Shown here piece by piece: positions 53,282-61,762 of a stretch of 64,000 bases of DNA. Below the pieces are notes generated by a model that was not told where the DNA came from, did not search any database, and worked only from the letters and a program-made list of their open reading frames with translations. Position 1 is the first letter of the stretch. Each line of letters opens with the position of its first letter. The position numbers were made by a program, and so were the translations under genes. Location of the stretch: the NCBI GenBank assembly GCA_030149205.1, contig JASBSB010000008.1, forward strand, positions 1 through 64,000, in the 5' to 3' direction. The DNA is from Candidatus Heimdallarchaeota archaeon (lineage in GTDB: Archaea > Asgardarchaeota > Heimdallarchaeia > Heimdallarchaeales > Kariarchaeaceae).

Positions 53282-54001
53282 CTAACTTTCAATTAACATC
53301 TGCCTTTTTAGAGCATTATACACTTTAAAGATTAATTTACCAGAAGAAGTTTTATCTCTGGCCTTAAGGGTTTTGCCCTCAACCAATCCTAATTTTCGTA
53401 AGGTCTTAATGTGACTATTTACTGTGGATTGGGTCAAGTTTGTATATTTTGCAATTTCTTTCTCTCCTACCTGAGGTTCTATGAACTCCAAAACCTTAAG
53501 GTGGGGGAGGGTAATTCGGTGACTTTGAGTATTAAAAACCTGAAATTGTTTTTCAAAACCTGGCTTTCGAACCAACTCATAACACTTAAGGGTTTGACCA
53601 GTTATAACCCTATACAACTGAGAAGTCAAATGTACAGCCTGCTGGATCACAAAACGAAGATACCTCTCCCCGTATGTGCAATCAAATACAATCTGCGAAC
53701 CCTCCTTTATATTTGACACAAGATTCAGTGCTATCTCGAATGGTTCTTCCTCTAACTGAACATATGAGCATTGCAAACTCTGAACCGGTATTTCCAATTT
53801 TGAATAATGGGTCGATGTTTCCTCTATGTTAACATTTAATTCTGCTCTGGACTCAGATAAATCTTCATCTGAGACCACTATAACAAGTGAAACATTAGTA
53901 AACTTCAACATCGACATTATTTGTTTAATTAATCCTCGTCCTGTTTTCGAGGAACAGACAAAAATTGTGTCTACTTCTTGTGACAAGAGTGAAGGGTCCA
54001 C
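53282..54001 (-). CDS. Putative two-domain regulator: CARF-like domain plus winged helix
   Basis: 239 residues from a GTG start. The N-terminal half looks like a Rossmann-type domain (TIFVCSSKTGRGLIKQI; VFDCTYGERYLRFVIQQAVH), a pattern resembling CARF domains of Csa3-type regulators, where a glycine-rich loop of the kind D-x-T-G-G-x-[KR] sits at the same place. The C-terminal half is a clear winged helix (HRITLPHLKVLEFIEPQVG; LTQSTVNSHIKTLRKLGLVE). No CRISPR array or cas gene is in the window, so a general ligand-sensing role is as likely. CARF is a tentative call; the HTH is firm. Confidence 0.6.
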   Translation of the reverse strand: MDPSLLSQEVDTIFVCSSKTGRGLIKQIMSMLKFTNVSLVIVVSDEDLSESRAELNVNIEETSTHYSKLEIPVQSLQCSYVQLEEEPFEIALNLVSNIKEGSQIVFDCTYGERYLRFVIQQAVHLTSQLYRVITGQTLKCYELVRKPGFEKQFQVFNTQSHRITLPHLKVLEFIEPQVGEKEIAKYTNLTQSTVNSHIKTLRKLGLVEGKTLKARDKTSSGKLIFKVYNALKRQMLIES

Positions 54002-54079
54002 ACTTAATCACATGTGATATCCTTTTTATCTCTTCCTTACAATGCTCTGTCTAATATTGAGTTTAATTCATCAAATTTA

Positions 54080-55021
54080 TTATCTTTTTAGTTCTTTAAC
54101 TACCCTGAAGATCTTGTTGGAATCTGTTAACAACGCAAATTGAGTATAATTGTTTAACTCGTCCTGAATATTCTCATCAAGAATCTTCATCTGATAGACA
54201 TTTGCTGCGATTTTACTTCCTATCGCGGCTGAGTGTTTAAGATTTTTGTCCTTGATGAGTCTAACAGATCCAGCGGTATCAAAGGTTTCAACAGTTTTTA
54301 TGTGTGAATGCTTTTGTAAGTATCTCTTGCATTGTTTTAGAGCCTGAGGATGTGAATAAATGGTTTCGATTTCATCAATTGAATTTATGGAGTGGTGAAC
54401 AATCAACATATGGCGCACAAAAAATAACAGTTTCCCAACTACAATGAGATCCAGATCTTGGAGTGCCTCGCTAAATCCAACAACCTTTCCAGCTGTTGTG
54501 TTATTAAAAGGGAGCAAAACACAATCCACTTCATTCTCAACTAGTAGGTTAACAGCGACTGAGAAGCTTTCAGATTTGACAGGTGTTGCATTTGGAAAAT
54601 TTTCAAGAATCGCCAAATGACTAAAGGCACCTAATTCCCCTTGAAACCCAATTTTCAGACGTGATTTACTAGGCAGATACAGATAAAACGGATCCAAGAG
54701 ATTAAACTTGGCATTTGGAACTTCTTGATTTTCTCTCGCAGTCAAAAGTGTCACCTGTGATTCTACTGACTCATGAATTATAAGTTCATACAGACTTCTT
54801 GCCAATCTGGGATTAAGACCTATCTCTTTGGCCTGTTGTTCAACTCTTTCAAAAACTGTAGCTTCTTGTAGGAAATTTTTTATGTTAAGGTTTTTCTTTA
54901 ACTTTACTTCGCCAATCTTACTTACCGCTGTAATTCGTTCTGCAACTAGTTTTAAAATTTGTTGGTCAATCGTCGTGATTTTTTTTCTAAGGTCATCAAT
55001 TTCGTTTGAAAATAAGCACAC
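54080..55021 (-). CDS. Divergent chorismate mutase-prephenate dehydratase fusion
   Basis: Domains for phenylalanine synthesis in one chain of 313 residues. Residues 6-95 form an AroQ chorismate mutase (EIDDLRKKITTIDQQILKLV, RITAVSKIGEVKLKK). Residues 115-305 form a prephenate dehydratase-like domain (KIGFQGELGAFSHLA, SHPQALKQCKRYL, DTAGSVRLI). Important sites deviate: the TRF motif reads TQF (residues 293-295) and the P-[IV]-E-N-S motif reads PFNNT. No ACT regulatory domain follows. I chose the GTG at 55021; the ATG at 55132 overlaps the TATA-like region and adds 37 unlike residues. It is divergent from the DUF2892 gene across the iterated operator. Confidence 0.8.
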   Translation of the reverse strand: MCLFSNEIDDLRKKITTIDQQILKLVAERITAVSKIGEVKLKKNLNIKNFLQEATVFERVEQQAKEIGLNPRLARSLYELIIHESVESQVTLLTARENQEVPNAKFNLLDPFYLYLPSKSRLKIGFQGELGAFSHLAILENFPNATPVKSESFSVAVNLLVENEVDCVLLPFNNTTAGKVVGFSEALQDLDLIVVGKLLFFVRHMLIVHHSINSIDEIETIYSHPQALKQCKRYLQKHSHIKTVETFDTAGSVRLIKDKNLKHSAAIGSKIAANVYQMKILDENIQDELNNYTQFALLTDSNKIFRVVKELKR

Positions 55022-55143
55022 CTCAATCTTAACTTTAAGATATGGCTCAAAAGAGTTTCTAGAATCCAGTATGTTGTTGAAACAAAAAAACAAAGATTTT
55101 TGGTTGCAATAAAACTTCGCAAACCAAAGCATTTATATATTTA

Positions 55144-55203
55144 ATGTATATACATAACTTGCATACAAATAAAATGTATATGCAAATACGGTATATACAT
55201 ATT
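55144..55203. repeat. Four 15-bp iterated AT-rich elements, candidate operator
   Basis: Units start at 55144, 55159, 55174 and 55189. The first, ATGTATATACAT, is a perfect 12-bp palindrome. The others are TTGCATACAAAT, ATGTATATGCAA and CGGTATATACAT, matching the first at 8, 9 and 10 of 12 positions. The spacing of exactly 15 bp is kept. The element lies between the divergent CM-PDT gene (minus) and the DUF2892-MarR genes (plus) and overlaps the likely TATA boxes of both. A MarR or CARF/HTH protein from the neighbourhood may bind it. Confidence 0.6.
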
Positions 55204-55223
55204 TGTGTGAGGTGAAACAAAAA

Positions 55224-55448
55224 ATGGTTACAATAAACGTTGGAACAACTGATAAATATATTAGATACGTATTAGGCGTCATACTTATCGCCTTAGGAAT
55301 TTACTACATCGCTGTAGGATCTACTGTTTTAGGATGGGTTTTGGTGGTTGTCTCATTGATTCCACTGGTTACAGCAGCTTTCTCAACATGTCCAATCTAT
55401 TCCATGTTAGGAATTAGCACATGTTCGGTCAAGAGTAACAAAGCATAA
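55224..55448 (+). CDS. DUF2892-family small membrane protein
   Basis: 74 residues from the ATG at 55224, which follows a GAGGTGA ribosome-binding site; a frame to TTG 55203 adds seven residues. The sequence NVGTTDKYIRYVLGVILIAL and then TAAFSTCPIYSMLGISTC matches the DUF2892 pattern of two transmembrane helices followed by a Cys-Pro-x-Tyr motif. Relatives are often fused or next to rhodanese domains and sulfur or redox genes. It precedes a MarR-type gene by 24 bases, probably in one operon. Confidence 0.85.
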   Translation: MVTINVGTTDKYIRYVLGVILIALGIYYIAVGSTVLGWVLVVVSLIPLVTAAFSTCPIYSMLGISTCSVKSNKA

Positions 55449-55472
55449 TTACACAATTCACAGTGATTCAAT

Positions 55473-55958
55473 ATGAGTTCGGTAAACATGTTGGCTCTTG
55501 TTGAGGCTTGCATGTGTACAAATGTTAGAAAATTGTCAAGAATTATCACAAGATTGTACGATAAATATTTGAAACCCTCAGGGATTAATATTAATCAACT
55601 TGGAATATTGCTTACAGTTCAAGGTCTCCAGGATAGTTTAGGAAACTCTCCCACGGTAAGTGAAGTAGCAGATCGAATGGTGATGGAAAGTTCTACTCTT
55701 TCAAGGGCAATAGCAGTTTTAATGCAAAATGAGTTAGTTGAATTGGAAGAAAATGAGCTTAATCGTACTCAAAAACATGTGATTACAACAGAACTTGGAA
55801 AGAAAAAAATTTTAGAAGCTTATTCATACTGGAATGAAATTCAAGAACAGATTCGAGATGATCTAGGCAAGGAAAAGTTTGACAACATGATTTTTCTTCT
55901 AACACAACTAGAAGACCTGATTCGTACCAAAAAGTATGATGAGAACCTTACTTCATAA
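55473..55958 (+). CDS. MarR-family transcription regulator
   Basis: 161 residues with the MarR winged-helix layout: dimerising N-terminal helix, PTVSEVADRMVMESSTLSRA as recognition region (near residues 60-80), a wing (LNRTQKHVITTELGKK) and a C-terminal helix. Two cysteines near the N-terminus (ACMCTN) could sense oxidants. The gene follows DUF2892 and is under the candidate iterated operator, so it may regulate its own operon and the divergent CM-PDT gene. Confidence 0.87.
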   Translation: MSSVNMLALVEACMCTNVRKLSRIITRLYDKYLKPSGININQLGILLTVQGLQDSLGNSPTVSEVADRMVMESSTLSRAIAVLMQNELVELEENELNRTQKHVITTELGKKKILEAYSYWNEIQEQIRDDLGKEKFDNMIFLLTQLEDLIRTKKYDENLTS

Positions 55959-56107
55959 CCAAGATCAATGAAAACTTATTAACGATTAATATATATCAAT
56001 TAAATTTACAAATCTTCCATCAATTTTTGTTAGAAATCAAATTGAATCTGAACACATAACATTTCCTAAACCTTCTATAATTTAAAAGGGAAAAGTATGT
56101 TTTTAGT

Positions 56108-56896
56108 ATGATAGCAATAGATTTGACTGGGCATACAGCTCTTGTTGGAGGTGGATCAAAGGGATTAGGATTTGCTTCAGCATATAAAATTGCTCAAGCC
56201 GGGGGGGAAGTTATCCTAGTTTCTCGGAATGAGGAAAACCTTAGAAATGCCATAGAGAAATTACCAAAATCCGAGGGTCAATCTCATTCTTACTTGTTAG
56301 CTGACTACTCTAAACCAAGAATGCTTGGGGAAAAATTGGACAGTGTAGATCGAATAGACGAGGTGGATATCTTAGTCAACAACACTGGTGGCCCACCACC
56401 GGGGATGTTGCTGGATAGCACATTAGCAGAGTTGTTAGAGGCTGTTGAAACCCTGCTGTTCTCATCACATGTCGCAACTCAGAGAGTTATTCCAAATATG
56501 AAGAGGAAGGGGTATGGAAGAATCATAAACGTTACTTCCTTAAGTGTAAAAGAACCAGTGCGGAATTTAGGGCTTTCAAATTCAATACGAGCTGCAGTTT
56601 CTAACTGGGCGAAGACTTTAGCTATGGAAATAAACGAGCCTAACATCACAATAAACAACGTACTTCCAGGTTATACCTTGACTGAGCGATTAGAGAGTCT
56701 TTTTGAAAACCAAGCCAAGCAATCTAATCTGACCAGATCAGAAATTGCAAAATCTATAGAAACCCAGATTCCTTTGGGTAGGTTAGGAGAACCAGAAGAA
56801 TTTGCAAATGCAGTGGTTTTTCTGGCATCACCGCTATCAAGTTATATTAATGGTGTTAACCTACCCGTGGATGGTGGCTTTATTAAATCCCTATAA
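56108..56896 (+). CDS. SDR-family oxidoreductase, atypical catalytic motif
   Basis: 262 residues, Rossmann fold with GGGSKGLG at residues 14-21 and VNNTGGPPPG as the NAG-type motif. The late LPVDGGFIKSL matches the C-terminal pattern of 3-oxoacyl-ACP reductase-like enzymes. The usual Tyr-x-x-x-Lys is replaced: the region reads LGLSNSIRAAVSNWAKTLA, with Asn or Ser at the Tyr position and Arg at the Lys position. This variant occurs in a known SDR subgroup, so the gene may still be an enzyme with altered chemistry. Substrate unknown. Confidence 0.85.
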   Translation: MIAIDLTGHTALVGGGSKGLGFASAYKIAQAGGEVILVSRNEENLRNAIEKLPKSEGQSHSYLLADYSKPRMLGEKLDSVDRIDEVDILVNNTGGPPPGMLLDSTLAELLEAVETLLFSSHVATQRVIPNMKRKGYGRIINVTSLSVKEPVRNLGLSNSIRAAVSNWAKTLAMEINEPNITINNVLPGYTLTERLESLFENQAKQSNLTRSEIAKSIETQIPLGRLGEPEEFANAVVFLASPLSSYINGVNLPVDGGFIKSL

Positions 56897-56923
56897 CTGA
56901 ATAATTTAAACAAGAAGATTAAA

Positions 56924-58222
56924 TTAATCTGCCGGAATGTTGAAACTCTGTTCACGTGTAAATGATAGCTTATTAGACCTTAGAGAAACAATAAGCATAA
57001 TGAGAAAGATTAGACTGATGAGAATAATGGAGAATGAAAAAGGAAGATGGTCTGCAATCCCAAAAAGGTACCCAGCGATAATAGGAGCAAATATTCGAAC
57101 CAAGGATGCAAAACTTTGATTTAAGCCCATTCCAGTTCCTTGGAGTTTCTCGGGAATTGCCTCTGATATGAGTTCGAGTGCAGATGGGTTAAGAAAGGCA
57201 TAACCCATTGAGAGTGGAACAATTACCAAGAAAAGACCTATGTAAATATTAACAACAAAAATCAAGGTAAAGCCAATTAGAAACAATGCTGTCCCCAGAA
57301 GTACTAACATTTCAGAATTCCATTTTTCAGATAACTTTTTGTATAACAGAAACTGAGTTAGAGCCATACCAAAACCATATGCTGAGAAAAGGAACCCTAG
57401 TTGCAGTTCAGAAAGTTTGAGTATTTGTGACCCATAAAGCGAAAATGCGGTGATGAAGTTACTCATACTCATAACTGAAAGGCCAAAGATAAGAATGAAT
57501 GTGACAGCACTTTTTGAGGCAAGAACTTTTTTAAATGAATCCAGGGAAATTGAGACCAATGGGGGTTCAAGTTCAAATTCAATTGGTAGTATTTCGGTTT
57601 CATCAACATCCGTTGTATTATTTAGTCCTTTTTTGGGAACAGATTCAGGGAGATAAAATATAGCTCCAACTAGGTTGAATAATGCCATTGTACTTGCGAA
57701 AAGGGCTGGAACTAAAAAAGCATAATGAGGTGAAATTTTAAACTGAAAGAGCAAACCACCAATAGCAGGACCAGCAGTTATACCAACACCCAATGAGGCA
57801 TTAAGAACCCCAAAGTTGCTTCCTCTGTGTTCAGCAGTAGTAATATCAGCCACATATGCATTTGCTGTGCTCAGGGTGGCCGAAGTAGCTATACCAGTTA
57901 TCGCTCTTGAAACATAAAGAAGTGGGAGAGAATCAACAAAACCGAAAATTAAAAAACCGATAAGAGTTCCGGTCAATCCAGAAAGTATGATAGGCTTTCG
58001 ACCTATCCTATCCGAAAGCGCCCCCCACAAAGGTGCAAAAATGAATTGAAAAAAAGCATAAATTGAGATTACCAATCCATATTGTATCGGTGTTGCGTGT
58101 AATGAATCAGTCAGATAGGGTAAAAGTGGGAAAATTATGCCAAAGCTTGCATTATCAATAAACAATGAAAATGCTAGAATATAGAGCTGTTTGTTTATTG
58201 ATTCATCCGTTTTTGCTGTCAA
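56924..58222 (-). CDS. MFS transporter, drug/tetracycline efflux type
   Basis: 432 residues and twelve transmembrane helices. The loop motif GALSDRIGRKP is at about residues 62-72 and the drug-efflux motif ATSATLSTANAYVADIT follows. A charged loop of about 40 residues separates the two halves. It probably exports small molecules by proton exchange. It is convergent with the SDR gene. Confidence 0.9.
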   Translation of the reverse strand: MTAKTDESINKQLYILAFSLFIDNASFGIIFPLLPYLTDSLHATPIQYGLVISIYAFFQFIFAPLWGALSDRIGRKPIILSGLTGTLIGFLIFGFVDSLPLLYVSRAITGIATSATLSTANAYVADITTAEHRGSNFGVLNASLGVGITAGPAIGGLLFQFKISPHYAFLVPALFASTMALFNLVGAIFYLPESVPKKGLNNTTDVDETEILPIEFELEPPLVSISLDSFKKVLASKSAVTFILIFGLSVMSMSNFITAFSLYGSQILKLSELQLGFLFSAYGFGMALTQFLLYKKLSEKWNSEMLVLLGTALFLIGFTLIFVVNIYIGLFLVIVPLSMGYAFLNPSALELISEAIPEKLQGTGMGLNQSFASLVRIFAPIIAGYLFGIADHLPFSFSIILISLIFLIMLIVSLRSNKLSFTREQSFNIPAD

Positions 58223-58341
58223 GCCGATAATAGTAACAATTTGGCATAAATAAGTATTTTGCTAAACCTATTTCAAATGAATATCGTCGTTGAAAATTAC
58301 AGAACATTATCTTACATTTCTAATAAGCTATCCCCTAAAAA

Positions 58342-58488
58342 TTATTCTTCCTCATCATCCTTTCGCATAGGGATTTTTCCCTCTAATTTAGAAGCGATAT
58401 CTGAAATATCCTTCGTCCCCTCCTCTTGACCCTTCTTTTTGATCTCTTCTAATACATCATCTGGTAAATGTGGTTTTTCATCTGACAT
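58342..58488 (-). CDS. Small acidic protein of unknown function (48 aa)
   Basis: MSDEKPHLPDDVLEEIKKKG and then QEEGTKDISDIASKLEGKIP with an acidic end. Half of the residues are charged, and helices are likely. The ATG lies 120 bases downstream of the nearest minus-strand gene start region, with TTACC but no strong ribosome-binding site. Codon choice and closure look like a real gene, but the evidence is modest. Confidence 0.5.
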   Translation of the reverse strand: MSDEKPHLPDDVLEEIKKKGQEEGTKDISDIASKLEGKIPMRKDDEEE

Positions 58489-58635
58489 GGTAATCAAGAA
58501 AAATTCAATTCAAAAGAATATAAACTTTTAGGGGAAACTATGCAGTACAATCAAATCTGAACGATTGACTTAACATTGTTTAAAATTAAAATTATTTAAT
58601 TTATTAATGGTAGTTTGACACACAGTTAATTTAAT

Positions 58636-61179
58636 TCAAAAGATAGTTTTCAAAACTCTGATGGGCATTCGAATATAGGCTGACCAATATTCTTCTCCCA
58701 TATAAGCCATTAAAACAATTCCAAAATAAAATATAAGGGCTGGATTCATTAAACGATCAACATCGAAAACTAAAATATTGAAAAACCAAACAACCGATCC
58801 TAATATAACAATTCTCAGTATATCAATAATGTTGACCTTGGGATCATAAATAACTGTTCTTGCTATCTTGTTTGAATGACTAACATATTTTAATAACAGA
58901 CCGCTCAAAACAATTGATCCTGTTAAGATCGCCATAGAAACAAAGAAGAAAAACTCAGATCTAAAGTTTTGCTTAAAATATAACCTAGTTAGCAATTGAG
59001 TAATAAATACACCAATACTGATGAGAGTTCCAACACTCAGAGATTTTAATTGGTGAGAATAATGCCTGGCTCGTTTAGTAACGTGGTTTACGTTGGTTCC
59101 AAGTGCATATGCTATAATACGGGAAATTACAAAAGTTACGAACAGTGAAAATGCGATTAGAATTGTATTTTTGGCAAAATTGTTCAAAAACACTAAATTT
59201 GGGTCTGAAATAAAATTAAAGATTTTAAGGTCAACGAACCCTAGAGAGAGTCCTAGTGTACTAAAGAAGGAGAATACCTCTACTCCTTGAACAGCATGTG
59301 AAGGAGGGTCCCTTGGGAGTTCAGGATAAAGAAAAATGTTGGATTTGACGATTTCCAGATTTAAAAGTGAGATAGTTCCAAGTATACTCATCCAGAGTAG
59401 AAATCCATAATTCTTAAATAACTCAGTTGTATCATGAGCAACTTGGAGATATATAGTAAGGAAAATTCCTACAAGCAATATGACATTAATCCCGTTTACT
59501 ATTAGATGTTTGAAAGCTAAAATCATATCTTCACTTTCAGTTAAATCATCTTGAGATGAGCCTGTTGAATGGGAGTTTGATGTGTTCTTGTTATTTGCCT
59601 CCACACTAAAATTTTTGAGATTCAGAAAGTCTTTGATATCAAATTTTGAATTTGGTTTGAGTATACATGCTATAACCAAAAATGAAGCAGATATCAACCA
59701 AATTATTCTTATTGGATCTTTTCCAAACACTAATTTTGCCATCCATTCAAGAAAAATAAATTGATAAATGAACAAAAACACAGAGCTTATTAAAAACACA
59801 ACATATTTTAAACTTAAAGGTTCAGCTCTTGTTTTAGAAGATATCAGAGTTCTAAAGTTCGCTTGGATTGTAGCGCCGAGTCTTAGATTCAAGGAGCCGT
59901 TTGGGTTAAACGGAATCAGCGCTAAAATTAAAAGTGGTAGTAAGAATGGGTCATAATACTTGTATAGACCTCTACCAATGATTCCATGAGCGATAAAGAA
60001 GAAGAGAGCTATGAACCTATAGTAATGTTGAGGATTAATTTCTAAATATCTATAGGCTGAAAAGGCACTCCATGAAATAACAAACAGAGTAAGGAAAAAC
60101 AACACAAGTGAGGAAACTATTATCGAAAGAACTTGAGCAAGGAATAGATCACCTGAAGCAACAGCAGAACCAACAATCGTAACTGAGATTCCTGCATTAG
60201 AGGGATTTCTGAGTGAGGCAATTGTTGGTACCCCTTTCTGAGTACCTCCTGCAAGGAATAAACGGTAAACATATGATGTAGGGTCGTATAGAATAAAGGG
60301 AATTGATAATAACAAGCTATAAATTATGAACTCAATAAAAAACATAATCCCTCTAAGCCACCCATATCTTCTTACTAATAACATCAAAATTGGCATAGCA
60401 ATTAAGAGAGGAAATTGTTTTGTCAAAAATGCCATTCCCAAGAAAAATATGGCAAGAGAATCATTATGCCTCATGAAGAACCATACAGAAATTAGAAACA
60501 GAAGGGTCATTTGCGGGGTGTTAAACCCATAGAAAATTTGGTAAACCAAGTTTACTGGTAAAACACTATGAAAAAGAGCAACAATCAAAGCGATAATGTT
60601 TCCTGTTACTCGTTTTGCTAGAAGATATACCATTACAGAAATCAAAGAGTATGAAATGACGTTTGAATAGACTAAGGATTCAACAGCCCCCATGTTGAAA
60701 AACAGAGACCCTACTGATATAAAAAATATATAGAACGGGCCATAAACGTAACCGTGCATTTGATCTGGAAGAATTGGTGCAGTATTCCCGCCAGTAAACG
60801 GATTCCAACCTCTTACAAAATTCTGAACATAGGGGATATAATAATAATTAAAGTCATAGAATCCCTCCACCTGAATGTTTTGATTTGGAGCCCATCCAAG
60901 TAAGCTAGTAACCCAGTAAAGTTCAGGGTGATTATTTATAAAATTGAAAGGTTTATTTGTATAAGCATAACCACCGACACCGCCAACAGTTTGTAGAAAA
61001 TAATTAAATGCAATAAAGCTAAACCAGTAGGTTACGCTAAATATTAAAATCGAAAATATTAGGTCAGTAAGCCTATCCTGTCTTTGTTCACTCTTCGGTT
61101 TTTGATCAAATGGTCTTTCCTTAACGTATTCTATGATGGTTGAGATGGTTGAGTTTTTTACAACATCTTTCTTATCCAC
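58636..61179 (-). CDS. Large polytopic GT-C-type glycosyltransferase-like protein
   Basis: 847 residues with about 16-18 transmembrane helices. The first extracellular loop contains DFNYYYIPYVQNFVRGWNPF and HGYVYGPFYIFF, resembling the acidic loop and following Y-x-P region of GT-C enzymes that use polyprenyl-phosphate sugars (mannosyl- or arabinosyl-type). The last third has additional helices without a clear match. It probably builds surface glycans or glycoproteins. A single Asp or Glu as catalytic base cannot be named with certainty. Confidence 0.72.
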   Translation of the reverse strand: MDKKDVVKNSTISTIIEYVKERPFDQKPKSEQRQDRLTDLIFSILIFSVTYWFSFIAFNYFLQTVGGVGGYAYTNKPFNFINNHPELYWVTSLLGWAPNQNIQVEGFYDFNYYYIPYVQNFVRGWNPFTGGNTAPILPDQMHGYVYGPFYIFFISVGSLFFNMGAVESLVYSNVISYSLISVMVYLLAKRVTGNIIALIVALFHSVLPVNLVYQIFYGFNTPQMTLLFLISVWFFMRHNDSLAIFFLGMAFLTKQFPLLIAMPILMLLVRRYGWLRGIMFFIEFIIYSLLLSIPFILYDPTSYVYRLFLAGGTQKGVPTIASLRNPSNAGISVTIVGSAVASGDLFLAQVLSIIVSSLVLFFLTLFVISWSAFSAYRYLEINPQHYYRFIALFFFIAHGIIGRGLYKYYDPFLLPLLILALIPFNPNGSLNLRLGATIQANFRTLISSKTRAEPLSLKYVVFLISSVFLFIYQFIFLEWMAKLVFGKDPIRIIWLISASFLVIACILKPNSKFDIKDFLNLKNFSVEANNKNTSNSHSTGSSQDDLTESEDMILAFKHLIVNGINVILLVGIFLTIYLQVAHDTTELFKNYGFLLWMSILGTISLLNLEIVKSNIFLYPELPRDPPSHAVQGVEVFSFFSTLGLSLGFVDLKIFNFISDPNLVFLNNFAKNTILIAFSLFVTFVISRIIAYALGTNVNHVTKRARHYSHQLKSLSVGTLISIGVFITQLLTRLYFKQNFRSEFFFFVSMAILTGSIVLSGLLLKYVSHSNKIARTVIYDPKVNIIDILRIVILGSVVWFFNILVFDVDRLMNPALIFYFGIVLMAYMGEEYWSAYIRMPIRVLKTIF

Positions 61180-61266
61180 ACGTCAGGATAAACCAACACA
61201 TATTAAATTATTTCTAAAACATAAGAAATAAAGCTAAGTCTCTCAATAACTAGTCGATTTGAATCC

Positions 61267-61650
61267 TTATTGCAATCGAGACATGAATTCATTTTCATTT
61301 ACAATAAATCTTGTGTGAGTTCCTGAACCTATGACATACCCCTGATATCTTGCTGTCACCTCGAATTCCAATTTCTTTCGATCTTGACTCAAAAGTTTTG
61401 CAAAAACCTCAACTTCTTCACCAATTCCAACCGCCTTTAAATGATCAACACAAATTCGGGTTCCAACGGTACCATATCCTTCTGGGAGAAATGGGATCAC
61501 AGAATTCATTGCCACTTGCTCCATAAAGAGAATCATGCTTGGAGTAGCTAAAACTTCAACTGTCCCAGACCCCAGGGTTCTTGCAGTATGATTCATTGAA
61601 ATTTTGTAAAGAATATGATGCTGTATCTCTTCCGGGAGAACAATATTCAT
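61267..61650 (-). CDS. Hotdog-fold thioesterase (fluoroacetyl-CoA thioesterase-like)
   Basis: 127 residues from the ATG at 61650. The pattern ATPSMILFMEQVAMNSV and GTRICVDHLKAVGIGEEVEV corresponds to FlK-type hotdog proteins, with Thr, Glu and His as the catalytic trio. Relatives are widespread acyl-CoA thioesterases of unknown physiological substrate. Confidence 0.87.
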   Translation of the reverse strand: MNIVLPEEIQHHILYKISMNHTARTLGSGTVEVLATPSMILFMEQVAMNSVIPFLPEGYGTVGTRICVDHLKAVGIGEEVEVFAKLLSQDRKKLEFEVTARYQGYVIGSGTHTRFIVNENEFMSRLQ

Positions 61651-61762
61651 AGGCAAAGGTAAACCAAGAGAATTTATTCTTTATGGAGAAATAAGTTCTG
61701 AATCTAACAAGTTTTTGTGATAATTTAGAAAGGATTATAGTAGAACATTAAACTTAACCGTG

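Noticed and set aside
53282..54001. Evidence for a CRISPR-Cas locus from the Csa3-like regulator
   Set aside because: No array and no cas gene is present in the window, so only a CARF-like domain is noted.
55022..55132. N-terminal 37-residue extension of the CM-PDT protein
   Set aside because: The residues do not match the family, and the ATG abuts a TATA-like stretch that would place transcription start inside the extension.
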